Source: Treponema sp.
GTDB taxonomy: Bacteria > Spirochaetota > Spirochaetia > Treponematales > Breznakiellaceae
Length of the DNA stretch: 6,766 bases
Assembly (NCBI GenBank): GCA_031271075.1
Contig: JAISWN010000379.1
Coordinates: 1 to 6,766, forward strand
Direction: 5' to 3'
Position numbers and translations under genes: made by a program. How positions within the stretch are numbered: position 1 is the first letter of the stretch; every line of letters starts with the position of its first letter. Below the pieces are notes generated by a model. That model saw only the letters and a list, made by a program, of their open reading frames with translations. It was not told the DNA's origin and searched no databases. Of this stretch, positions 1-6,433 are shown one piece after another.

Positions 1-1
1 C

Positions 2-220
2 TTTATCATAAGGCCCGACATACGGGGGGTAAGTTCGGTCATATCGGCGCTGAGAATGGAACCCAAACGCTACACGACACTGTTGAAGTTTTTCCGTTCC
101 AACGCCTTCGATATTGACAAAACAATCATCAAGGCCAATATCATAGAAGGGATCCCGCATAAGCCGGGACGCCCATCTTGCCCAGGAGCTTACTATTATT
201 CACCTCTTAAGAACCCGTGA
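2..220 (+). pseudogene. Truncated transposase fragment (5' part outside window)
   Basis: An open frame enters from the left edge and stops at TGA 218-220 (72 residues visible). The first 40 residues contain IRPDIRGVSSVISAL and later RYTTLLKFFRSNAFDIDK, which resemble the N-terminal part of DDE transposases found in Clostridia and spirochaetes (recognised by eye, not by search). In those proteins several hundred residues with the catalytic acidic triad should follow. Here the similarity ends near base 121, and a proline-rich tail containing HKPGRPSC runs to an early stop, so this is a remnant joined to unrelated sequence. The minus strand is also open across most of this stretch, so the reading direction rests only on the transposase-like residues. 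Confidence 0.55.
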
Positions 221-290
221 CTGGCTGCGGACCCTTCAAGTCTCTTAAGCCCTAACTCCGCCCGAATTTACCCCTTCCAGGCACTTTTTT
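221..290. other. Short spacer after the regulator gene, no terminator seen
   Basis: This gap lies between the end of the transposase remnant and the stop codon of the minus-strand regulator. I see no stem-loop followed by a T-run on the minus strand, so no intrinsic terminator for the sulfatase-regulator unit is visible. A run of eight T (plus strand, 285-292) reaches into the regulator stop codon but has no GC-rich stem before it. The 8-bp sequence CTCTTAAG occurs directly repeated at 204-211 and 242-249. Confidence 0.5.
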
Positions 291-1442
291 TTACGCTTCC
301 CCCGCTTCCAATATGGAATAATCGTAGTATTTATTCTGAAACAGCATTGCCGCCCCGGCGGCAAAGCCCTCGTCTTCAATCGGGCGGTAACTCAGGGAAT
401 AGCGGAACCGGGGGGCCAGGGTCCGGGATAAACTTTCGGTGAGGATGGCGATCAGCGCTTCTCCGTCAGGGCCGAAATGGCCGTTTATCACGATGTTTTT
501 TATGTCATAGGAAAGAAGCAGGCCGGCCACCGCGGGCACCAGATAAGCCGCCTTCTGCTTGAGCAGAGCCGCCGCCTCCGGGTTGTCTTTTCCGGCCTGG
601 GAAAACAGTTCTTCCGTCAGCCGGCGTTCCTCCTCTTCCTGCGGCGTTAGGGGGAAACTCTTCCCGGAAAGGCCGGCCCAGGAGCGGGCCAATTCCCGCT
701 GGTTAAAAAAAGCCTCCACGCAGCCGCGCTTGCCGCAGCGGCAGACCGGCCCGGAGGGGTCAACCGGCAGATGGCCCAACTCGCCCGCCTGACCGGAATA
801 TCCCCGGAACAGTTTTCCTTCCAGGGTTATACCGACCCCTATTCCCTTGCGGATGATAAAGGCGGCAAAAGAACCGCCGGTACCGAATTGTTTCTGCAGG
901 TAGAGGGTATAGGCCCTTGTGTTGTTATCCGCTACCACGGGCAGGGAACACGAACGGGATAAAGCGCCGGCTATGCGCTCAAAAAGAGACTGATCCGATG
1001 GTATAAGCATACCCGGTATGCCGATGCCAATGCCTTCCACCGTGAGGCGCCGTTTTGACAGGGCTTTCCGGCATTTTTTTATTTCTTCTTCCAAAAAGGC
1101 GATTACATCCTCCGGTTTGGGGTTTTTGGGGGTCCCCCGGGTTTCGGAATAATGAAGCGCCTGGCGGAGATTCTGCGCGGTTACCGTGGTATGGCCGTAT
1201 TCAATGTCGATGCCTATAGCCAGGGGCTGGAATTCCGCGATGTCATACATCAGGGAGGTCTTGCCGTTTTCGGTCTTCCGGGCGCTTTCTCCCATGCAGC
1301 GGATCATGCCCTGGGATTCAAGCCGGTTTACCAGTTTTACTACGGCAGCCCAGGAAATACCGCAGGCCGCGGAAATTTCCTTCCGGGTAGAGGCCCCCCG
1401 GTGTTTGAGGATTGTCAGTATCCGCTTTTCGTTCCCGTTCAC
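291..1442 (-). CDS. ROK-family transcriptional regulator (NagC/Mlc/XylR-like)
   Basis: This 383-residue protein has the usual length and domain order of ROK repressors. Residues about 4-48 form a winged helix-turn-helix (ILTILKHRGASTRKEISAA, then GISWAAVVKLVNRLESQGMI). A ROK sugar-binding domain follows from about residue 74, with GIGIGIPG at 137-144, ELGH at 221-224 and the zinc signature CRCGKRGCVE at 234-243 (H224, C234, C236 and C241 as ligands). The phosphate loop DIEYGHTT (79-86) departs from the DxGGT pattern of ROK kinases. The usual Asn-Asp pair at the catalytic base reads D172-N173, so kinase activity is unlikely and a pure sensor-regulator fits. The start is GTG, which overlaps the sulfatase stop as GTGA; there is no clear Shine-Dalgarno, which suggests translational coupling. 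By family knowledge it should bind a sugar or sugar phosphate and an AT-rich palindrome; the one at 3102-3116 is the natural candidate (inference). Confidence 0.94.
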   Translation of the reverse strand: MNGNEKRILTILKHRGASTRKEISAACGISWAAVVKLVNRLESQGMIRCMGESARKTENGKTSLMYDIAEFQPLAIGIDIEYGHTTVTAQNLRQALHYSETRGTPKNPKPEDVIAFLEEEIKKCRKALSKRRLTVEGIGIGIPGMLIPSDQSLFERIAGALSRSCSLPVVADNNTRAYTLYLQKQFGTGGSFAAFIIRKGIGVGITLEGKLFRGYSGQAGELGHLPVDPSGPVCRCGKRGCVEAFFNQRELARSWAGLSGKSFPLTPQEEEERRLTEELFSQAGKDNPEAAALLKQKAAYLVPAVAGLLLSYDIKNIVINGHFGPDGEALIAILTESLSRTLAPRFRYSLSYRPIEDEGFAAGAAMLFQNKYYDYSILEAGEA

Positions 1443-3031
1443 GGCGCTGAATTGCTGTGGGAGACAAATTTCTGCAGATCCTGCCCGGCATCGTCCGCGC
1501 CGGCATGAATGACCCGCATATAGGAACTGTAAGCCGACCAGCGTTCATCGGCGTCAAAAAAGGCAGTCATCTCCTTTATTATATCACCCGGGGCAGCGCC
1601 GGGAACAGCCCTGTTTTTTTCCGTCCAGATTCCCGCTTCGCTTCGGCAATACCATTCATCCACGGGGTCCGCGAAATTGACCGTATACATACCGGTCTCT
1701 TTTCCCCTTTCAAAGATAAGGCAGGCCGCGGGATTGGGCAGTACGTGGGCAAAAACCTCAGCCAGGAGCTTCCGGTCCCGGGTTCCCTCCTCAAAGAGGC
1801 TTCTGCCGTCAAAAGGGGCCAGGGCCTCTATCCCCGCCGCCCCAAGAACGGTGGGGGCAATATCCAGCAGGGAACAGAGCCGGTCGATAACCACGCCCCG
1901 CTTAACCGGATCCGCCTGATTCAAAGCGGCGGGTTTGAGGTAGAGGGGAACCTGGAGGACCCGGGGATTAAGATACGCGCCCTTGTCAACAAGGCCGCCC
2001 CGGCAGTTCATCTCCCCGTGATCCGCCGCAAGAACGATCATGGTGCTGCCGTAGGCGCCCGTTTCCTTAAGGCTCCCGGTTATCCGGCCTATCTCGGCGT
2101 CCAGGATCTCGTATTGCAGTACATTGGCGACCAGGTAATCTTCCGCGGTTTTCCGGTCCCCAATCCCCCAGTAGGAACGGTAGCGCGAATAGATCAGGGG
2201 CAGGGGAGCCTCCGACCGTCCTTCCGCGGCGGATTCCCAGGACTCAGGCAGGGAAAGAGCCGCCCTCAGATCCCTCTCCCTTTCCTCATACCCTGAGGGA
2301 ATGAAAAATGGCTGATGGGGTTCAAAATAATCTATCTGGAGGTACGAGGGCTGTCCGGGCTTTCTGTTTTTTAATTCCGACAGGGCAAGATTGGTAGTGT
2401 ACGCGGGATAGGTTCCTTCTTTCGGAAAGGCTGAGAAGGGCCCGCTGCCGGCGCCGGCCCAGCCGCCCAGGAAATTTCCCTTTCCCCTGCCCGATGGGGG
2501 AAGCCCCCGGATTTCCCTTTCAAACCCGAAACTTTCGATTCCCAGGCTCCGCAGATAGTCCCGGTACCCGTCATCGTCGTACCAGGGCGGCGACCAGCGA
2601 TCCCAGGGGGCGTCGTTCTCCCCGAAGGCGTCAAGGTACTTGGCCGCCCCCACATGGCATTTGCCGAAATGCCGGGTCCGGTAGCCGGAGGCCCGGAGAT
2701 ATTCGGGGTAAATCGTATCCCCTTCCCGGATATGTTCCTGCTGGCCGTCGTGGTAACGCTCCCCGTTGGCTACAATATACGGATACCTTCCGGTATACAT
2801 GGCGGCCCTGGAAGGAGAGCAGAGGGGAGATACCGCGCAGGCGTTGGAAAAGAAGAGGCCGTCCTGTTTCAGGCTGTCCAGATTTGGGGTGCGGGGCGCC
2901 AAATCCCCTTCCCGGGGCAGATAGAATTCCCGGGGTACCATGTCAAAACTAATCATAAGGATATCCGGCCCCCCGGGGCCGGTTTTCCGGTAAGGCCCCC
3001 GGCATGTTTTTCCGTCCACATAGTTTATCAT
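1439..3031 (-). CDS. Cytoplasmic Cys-type sulfatase (alkaline phosphatase superfamily)
   Basis: This 530-residue protein is predicted to hydrolyse a sulfate ester, probably on a sugar. It carries the sulfatase signature CSPSRAAMYTGR, with C71 as the residue converted to formylglycine and R75 beside it. Other expected active-site residues are present: D30 (ISFDM), K124 and H126 (FGKCH), H239 (EPHQPF), D337 and H338 (AADHGE) and K350 (VDKG). The second Asp of the common N-terminal DD pair is Met31, so one usual metal ligand is missing; phosphonate monoester hydrolases of the same superfamily also have a single Asp there, and a phospho- or phosphonoester substrate cannot be excluded. There is no signal peptide, so the enzyme should act in the cytosol. 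I chose ATG 3031 because AAGGA at 3039-3043 sits 7 nt upstream; a GTG at 3067 in the same frame has no such site and lies in the promoter zone. No formylglycine-generating enzyme is encoded here. It is first in a unit with the ROK regulator. Confidence 0.94.
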   Translation of the reverse strand: MINYVDGKTCRGPYRKTGPGGPDILMISFDMVPREFYLPREGDLAPRTPNLDSLKQDGLFFSNACAVSPLCSPSRAAMYTGRYPYIVANGERYHDGQQEHIREGDTIYPEYLRASGYRTRHFGKCHVGAAKYLDAFGENDAPWDRWSPPWYDDDGYRDYLRSLGIESFGFEREIRGLPPSGRGKGNFLGGWAGAGSGPFSAFPKEGTYPAYTTNLALSELKNRKPGQPSYLQIDYFEPHQPFFIPSGYEERERDLRAALSLPESWESAAEGRSEAPLPLIYSRYRSYWGIGDRKTAEDYLVANVLQYEILDAEIGRITGSLKETGAYGSTMIVLAADHGEMNCRGGLVDKGAYLNPRVLQVPLYLKPAALNQADPVKRGVVIDRLCSLLDIAPTVLGAAGIEALAPFDGRSLFEEGTRDRKLLAEVFAHVLPNPAACLIFERGKETGMYTVNFADPVDEWYCRSEAGIWTEKNRAVPGAAPGDIIKEMTAFFDADERWSAYSSYMRVIHAGADDAGQDLQKFVSHSNSAP

Positions 3032-3060
3032 AATAAATTCCTTAAAGTTAAAAAAATTCC

Positions 3061-3089
3061 TTGACACTCCGCAAAAACCATTGTAATAT
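3061..3089 (+). promoter_or_regulatory. Promoter candidate P1 for the importer operon
   Basis: TTGACA at 3061-3066 is a perfect -35 match; a 17-bp spacer leads to TAATAT at 3084-3089. The expected start of transcription is near 3096, giving a leader of about 240 nt before the binding-protein ATG. The palindrome at 3102-3116 would lie just downstream of that start, where a bound repressor would block clearance or elongation. Assignment is by consensus matching only. Confidence 0.6.
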
Positions 3090-3101
3090 CACACCATGAC
3101 A

Positions 3102-3116
3102 TATCATACTATGATA
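3102..3116. promoter_or_regulatory. Perfect 7-1-7 palindrome, probable operator
   Basis: TATCATA at 3102-3108, one C, then TATGATA at 3110-3116 form a perfect inverted repeat around a single base. It lies between the -10 boxes of the two opposing promoter candidates and overlaps the predicted start of the minus-strand one (about 3114). An AT-rich dyad fits what is known of ROK-family operators, and the neighbouring ROK gene is the obvious candidate to bind it, though that pairing is inference. Confidence 0.6.
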
Positions 3117-3120
3117 CATT

Positions 3121-3149
3121 ATTTTAAATTGATTGTTTCAATATGTCAA
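3121..3149 (-). promoter_or_regulatory. Promoter candidate for the sulfatase-regulator unit
   Basis: On the minus strand TTGACA (3149-3144) is followed by a 17-bp spacer and TAAAAT (3126-3121). Transcription would start near 3114 and run about 80 nt to the sulfatase ATG. It points towards P1, so each polymerase would have to cross the other promoter. Confidence 0.58.
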
Positions 3150-3218
3150 TATCACGCTTCGGTTGGATTTTTACCTGAGACATCCCGCGTAGCAGGAAAT
3201 TCTGATGCCTGCGCTATG

Positions 3219-3251
3219 TTAACAAAACCTATAGGTTAAGTATATTATAAT
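3219..3251 (+). promoter_or_regulatory. Second promoter candidate P2 for the importer, with 12-bp palindrome in its spacer
   Basis: TTAACA at 3219-3224, a 16-bp spacer and TATATT at 3241-3246 form a fair promoter; a perfect TATAAT also lies at 3246-3251 but would have a spacer of 21 bp. The spacer contains AACCTATAGGTT (3226-3237), a perfect 12-bp palindrome that differs in sequence from the one at 3102-3116 and may be the site of another regulator. Start of transcription would be about 80 nt before the binding-protein ATG. Confidence 0.4.
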
Positions 3252-3337
3252 AACGATACCGAGGCTTTTTCAAAATGTCAGATTTTTAAAAAGTATTTTG
3301 GATTTGGTATTAAGAATTTGTTTTAGGAGGTTCTGTA

Positions 3338-4624
3338 ATGAAAAAACTTTTTATCACGGCGGCGGCGCTTTTGCTGCCTTTCCTCGCGGTTTACGGAGGC
3401 GGGAAAACCGACGCGCCGGCACCGGCGGACGGCGGGCCCGTTACGGTCAAATTCGCCAATTATGCCCTTCTGGAGGCGGGATACACCGCGTTCTGGGAAG
3501 GGGTTAAGGCGGGTTTTGAAAAGAAGTACCCCCAGGTTACAATAGAATGGGTAACCGCGCCCTATGGGGAAATTACCAACCAGGTGATTAACATGGCCGG
3601 CGGCGGCGACAAGGTAGATCTGCTGTTCGGCGAACTCGGCTGGGTTCCCACCCTGGAAGATGCGGGTCTTTCGGTGCCGGTGGATACGGTGCTGTCCCCT
3701 TCCTACCTTGCCGATTTCTACCCCAACATTCTTGACGGCCACAAGATCAACGGCAAGGTATACGGCATCCCGCTTTATATTTCCCCCTATGTACTGTATT
3801 ACAACACGGAGATCTTTAAAAAAGCTGGGCTGAATCCCGGCCAGCCTCCCAAAACCTACGATGAAATGCTGGCGGCGGCGGAAAAGATCGCTCCCCTTAA
3901 AAGCGATGAGGGCAATAAAATTTATCCTTTCGGCCAGACCACCGCGTCGGTGCCGGTTTCGGGTTCGTCCTTAACCGCTATGGTTTATAACTTCGGCGGC
4001 AAGGTGCTTGCCGATGACGGGAAGCTTTCGGTGGACAACGACGGTTTCAGGCAGGCTTTTGAGATGCTACAAAAGCTGCAGAAAGCGGGATGGAATCCCG
4101 AGAACGCGAAACTGAAGGATCTGCGCAACCTCTTTGCCCTGGGCCAGTTGGCTATGTACTACGACCAGTCCTGGGGGTTCAACGGCGTCCAGAGCATCAA
4201 TCCCAACGCCGCATCCTTTACCGCCTCGGCTCCGCCCCTTTCGGGCGGCAACGGCAAGGGGGACAGCATCCTCCAGTCCCATTGCTTTATCCTGATGGAC
4301 AACGGCCCGGCGCGGCGGGAAGCCCTGCGGCAGTTGGTGGAATATATTATTACCGAAGAGGTCCTGGGGGATTACATGTCCAGGATTACCCCGGCTTATC
4401 CGGCAAAGAAATCCATGAGCGGCATGACGGCCATAACCCAGAGCAACGTCCTCAAGGGCGCGGCCGGTTCCATCAACAAAGCCCTGCCCGTGCCCTTTAT
4501 CCCTGCCCTGGGAGACCTCAATCTGGAACTCTGTACCCTGGCCCAGGCGGTTACCGTGGGCGACGCGGATCTGAACGCGGCGCTTGCGCGTTTTAAAAAC
4601 GCCGCGGCGGCTTTTGCGCCATAA
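3338..4624 (+). CDS. Carbohydrate ABC transporter substrate-binding protein (CUT1, family 1)
   Basis: This 428-residue exported protein should capture a sugar outside the cytoplasmic membrane and deliver it to the permeases encoded next. Residues 1-20 form a signal peptide (MKK, then a hydrophobic stretch) ending in AVYGGGKTD. There is no Cys in this region, so the usual lipoprotein anchor is absent although many importers of this class are lipoproteins. The mature part follows the family 1 pattern: VTVKFANYA at the start of lobe 1, then YGIPLYISPYVLYYNTEIFK (142-161) with KAGLNP and a PKTYDEMLAAAEKI segment (171-184), and a C-terminal lobe with MYYDQSWGFNG (273-283). The ligand cannot be read from the sequence. 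AGGAGG at 3325-3330, 7 nt before ATG, fixes the start. It is the first gene of the importer operon, and its TAA overlaps the next ATG by one base. Confidence 0.95.
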   Translation: MKKLFITAAALLLPFLAVYGGGKTDAPAPADGGPVTVKFANYALLEAGYTAFWEGVKAGFEKKYPQVTIEWVTAPYGEITNQVINMAGGGDKVDLLFGELGWVPTLEDAGLSVPVDTVLSPSYLADFYPNILDGHKINGKVYGIPLYISPYVLYYNTEIFKKAGLNPGQPPKTYDEMLAAAEKIAPLKSDEGNKIYPFGQTTASVPVSGSSLTAMVYNFGGKVLADDGKLSVDNDGFRQAFEMLQKLQKAGWNPENAKLKDLRNLFALGQLAMYYDQSWGFNGVQSINPNAASFTASAPPLSGGNGKGDSILQSHCFILMDNGPARREALRQLVEYIITEEVLGDYMSRITPAYPAKKSMSGMTAITQSNVLKGAAGSINKALPVPFIPALGDLNLELCTLAQAVTVGDADLNAALARFKNAAAAFAP

Positions 4625-5529
4625 TGCTGAAACGCGATGCCGGGGACCAGTGTTTTTCACTCGTCCTGCTGGCCCCGGCAGTGTTAATAACGGTCGTTTT
4701 TATCCTTATCCCCGTAGCCGATTCGGTGATAAAGAGTTTTCTGGATTACCGGGTAAGAAACATTATCTCCCGTCTGCCGGGCAAATGGAATGATTTCGCC
4801 AATTACCTCAGACTATTTCAAAACAGCAAGTTCCTGCCGGCTGTGGGGGTTACTTTCGGCTTCGTTTTCCTGGTGGTTTTATCCCAGTTTGTTTTTGGCA
4901 TGATCCTGGCGCTGGTTCTCAATTCCGGGATAAGGACCGCCCGTTTCCTGCGCAGCGTTATGATGATCCCCTGGGTGGTGCCGACTGTTATCTCGGCTCT
5001 TATATGGATGTGGATCTACCAGCCCCAATACGGCCTTTTAAAATACCTGGCCCAGGTTTTAAGCGGAGGCAGGGTAAAGGATCTGGCCATGCTGAACAAA
5101 CCGGTGCTGGCGATGTTCGGTATCGCCATTGCCGCGCTCTGGAAGCAGATCCCCCTTACCACCCTGCTGCTTTTAGCGGGCCTTCAGAATGTCCCCGACG
5201 ATATGCTTGAAGCCGCTACGGTAGACGGCGCCGGCAGCAGGGTCCGGTTTTTCCGCATTATTCTGCCCTGCATGAAAAGCGTGATAAAAGTCGCGCTGTC
5301 AATGGCCATCATTGAAAATTTCAAGCAGTTCCCCCTGGTCTGGACCATGACCGGAGGAGGGCCGAATAACGCTACTACTACCCTGGCCATACTGAGTTAC
5401 CGTGAGGCGTTTATTTCCAACAACCTCGGTTCCGGCGCGGCGGTAACTACCCTTTGGATGCTTTTGATGATCGTCGTGGTTTTTGTGTACAACCGCCTGA
5501 TGGGCGTTGGGACGGTTGATTCATATTGA
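4624..5529 (+). CDS. Sugar ABC transporter permease, MalF/UgpA-type
   Basis: This 301-residue inner-membrane protein forms one half of the importer channel. About six hydrophobic segments are visible, at roughly 12-36, 73-98, 109-131, 162-184, 219-232 and 272-291. The cytoplasmic EAA loop, which docks the ATPase, reads EAATVDGAGSRVRFFRIILP (196-215), with the conserved Glu-Ala-Ala, G202 and terminal Leu-Pro. The segment TMTGGGPNNATTTLAILSY (241-259) is typical of the MalF-like partner of CUT1 systems. The start overlaps the binding-protein stop (TAATG), indicating translational coupling. No ATPase gene follows, so a shared MsmK/UgpC-type ATPase encoded elsewhere is expected. Confidence 0.96.
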   Translation: MLKRDAGDQCFSLVLLAPAVLITVVFILIPVADSVIKSFLDYRVRNIISRLPGKWNDFANYLRLFQNSKFLPAVGVTFGFVFLVVLSQFVFGMILALVLNSGIRTARFLRSVMMIPWVVPTVISALIWMWIYQPQYGLLKYLAQVLSGGRVKDLAMLNKPVLAMFGIAIAALWKQIPLTTLLLLAGLQNVPDDMLEAATVDGAGSRVRFFRIILPCMKSVIKVALSMAIIENFKQFPLVWTMTGGGPNNATTTLAILSYREAFISNNLGSGAAVTTLWMLLMIVVVFVYNRLMGVGTVDSY

Positions 5530-5550
5530 GGATGGGAAGGCGAACAGGAA

Positions 5551-6384
5551 ATGAATAAGATAATAGGGAGTATCGTTAAATACTCGGCCCTGATTCTGAT
5601 TTTATTGTTTTTGTTCTTTCCGGTTCTCTGGGTATTGTTGACCAGTTTTAAGACCAATATGGAAGCCTACCGTTTTCCGCCGGCCTTTATTCCCCGGAAC
5701 CCTTCCTTAAGCTCATATATCGATCTCTTTACCAAACACAACGATTTTTTTGTCTATTACAAAAACAACTTTTTGGTATCCGGCTGTACCGCGTTAATTA
5801 CCCTGTTCCTGGCTGTACTGAGCGGATACGCCCTGTCCCGTTTCCGCTTTAAATGGAACCGGTGGATAACGGCGGCCCTCCTGGTCAGCCAGATGTTCCC
5901 GGTGATCAGCCGGATGATTTCCCTCTACGATTTGATGGGAAAGATTCATCTAATCAATACCAGGACGGGGCTGATTCTTGCCCTGGTGGCGGCCATGACG
6001 CCCTTTACGTCTATGCTGATGGCCGGTTTCTTTGAGACTGTTCCCCGGGCCATAGAAGAGGCCGCGTATATCGACGGTTCCGGCAGGATGGGGATACTGG
6101 TCAGGATAGTGATGCCCCTGGTCAAGCCGGGCGTCGTGGCGGTTGTTATTTATGCCTTTCTCATGACCTGGGACGATTACCTCCACGCGGTAACGCTGAT
6201 ACAAAACGACGCATTAAGAACCCTGTCGGCCGGCGTGGCCCTGCGATACCTAGGGGAGCTTTCCTACGACTGGTCCCTGATCAATTCCATCTCTATTGTC
6301 GGAATGTTGCCTATCATCGTGCTGTTTTTTTTCTTCCAGAAGCACATGGTCAAGGGCCTTGTGGCCGGCGCCGTGAAAGGCTAA
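5551..6384 (+). CDS. Sugar ABC transporter permease, MalG/UgpE-type
   Basis: This 277-residue inner-membrane protein is the second channel subunit. Hydrophobic segments lie at about 10-31, 73-95, 106-122, 139-160, 192-205 and 245-262. The EAA loop is EEAAYIDGSGRMGILVRIVM (169-188), followed by P189 and L190. The C-terminus FQKHMVKGLVAGAVKG (262-277) matches the ending typical of MalG-like proteins. It begins 21 bp after the previous stop; GGGAAGG at 5534-5540 (10 nt away) or AGGAA directly before the ATG could serve as the ribosome-binding site. It is the last intact gene of the operon, with no ATPase or enzyme gene behind it. Confidence 0.96.
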   Translation: MNKIIGSIVKYSALILILLFLFFPVLWVLLTSFKTNMEAYRFPPAFIPRNPSLSSYIDLFTKHNDFFVYYKNNFLVSGCTALITLFLAVLSGYALSRFRFKWNRWITAALLVSQMFPVISRMISLYDLMGKIHLINTRTGLILALVAAMTPFTSMLMAGFFETVPRAIEEAAYIDGSGRMGILVRIVMPLVKPGVVAVVIYAFLMTWDDYLHAVTLIQNDALRTLSAGVALRYLGELSYDWSLINSISIVGMLPIIVLFFFFQKHMVKGLVAGAVKG

Positions 6385-6433
6385 CCACGTTACGCAAGTA
6401 AAATATTAGTGTTGTTAGTGTTGTTCAGAAACT
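6385..6433. repeat. Post-operon spacer with a 9-bp tandem repeat
   Basis: Behind the permease stop there is no GC-rich stem with a T-run, so no intrinsic terminator is visible. TTAGTGTTG is present twice in tandem at 6406-6423, with two further bases of a third copy. This is probably a small slippage product; no function is suggested. Confidence 0.45.

Larger units (their letters stand above)
3032..3337. promoter_or_regulatory. Divergent control region between sulfatase and importer units
   Basis: This is a gap of 306 bp without a gene, clearly richer in A+T than the coding sequence on both sides. It holds two face-to-face promoter candidates, a 7-1-7 palindrome, a second plus-strand promoter with its own 12-bp palindrome, and the ribosome-binding sites of both divergent genes. 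The 8-bp AATATCAC occurs twice in direct orientation (3085-3092 and 3148-3155), the first overlapping the plus-strand -10. A weak stem (GCAGG 3192-3196 with CCTGC 3208-3212, 11-nt loop) lies in the importer leader. Confidence 0.8.

Noticed and set aside
149..174. GC-rich inverted sequence around GGGATCCC and CCGGGACGCCC
   Set aside because: The arms pair only with gaps and no T-run follows in either direction; not a convincing terminator or insertion-sequence end.
2..199. Minus-strand open frame across the left edge (about 66 codons)
   Set aside because: No start codon with a ribosome-binding site and no motif I can name, while the plus strand shows transposase-like residues. It cannot be fully excluded for the part between 121 and 199.
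204..249. Direct repeat CTCTTAAG at 204-211 and 242-249
   Set aside because: Eight bases with a palindromic core occur easily by chance and do not bracket any element; not accepted as a target-site duplication.
1457..2296. Long plus-strand open frame (279 codons) opposite the sulfatase
   Set aside because: It is antisense to a gene with complete active-site motifs, has no recognisable domain, and results from GC-rich codon usage keeping the opposite strand open.
2494..3064. Plus-strand open frames opposite the sulfatase N-terminus
   Set aside because: Low-complexity Arg/Gly/Pro translations, antisense to the formylglycine motif region.
3032..3067. Upstream GTG start for the sulfatase at 3067
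   Set aside because: It adds 12 residues without domain support, lacks a ribosome-binding site and runs into the promoter zone; ATG 3031 has AAGGA at 7 nt.
4067..4660. Minus-strand open frame (197 codons) opposite the binding protein
   Set aside because: It is rich in Arg, Gly and His with no motif and lies wholly opposite a well-supported coding region.
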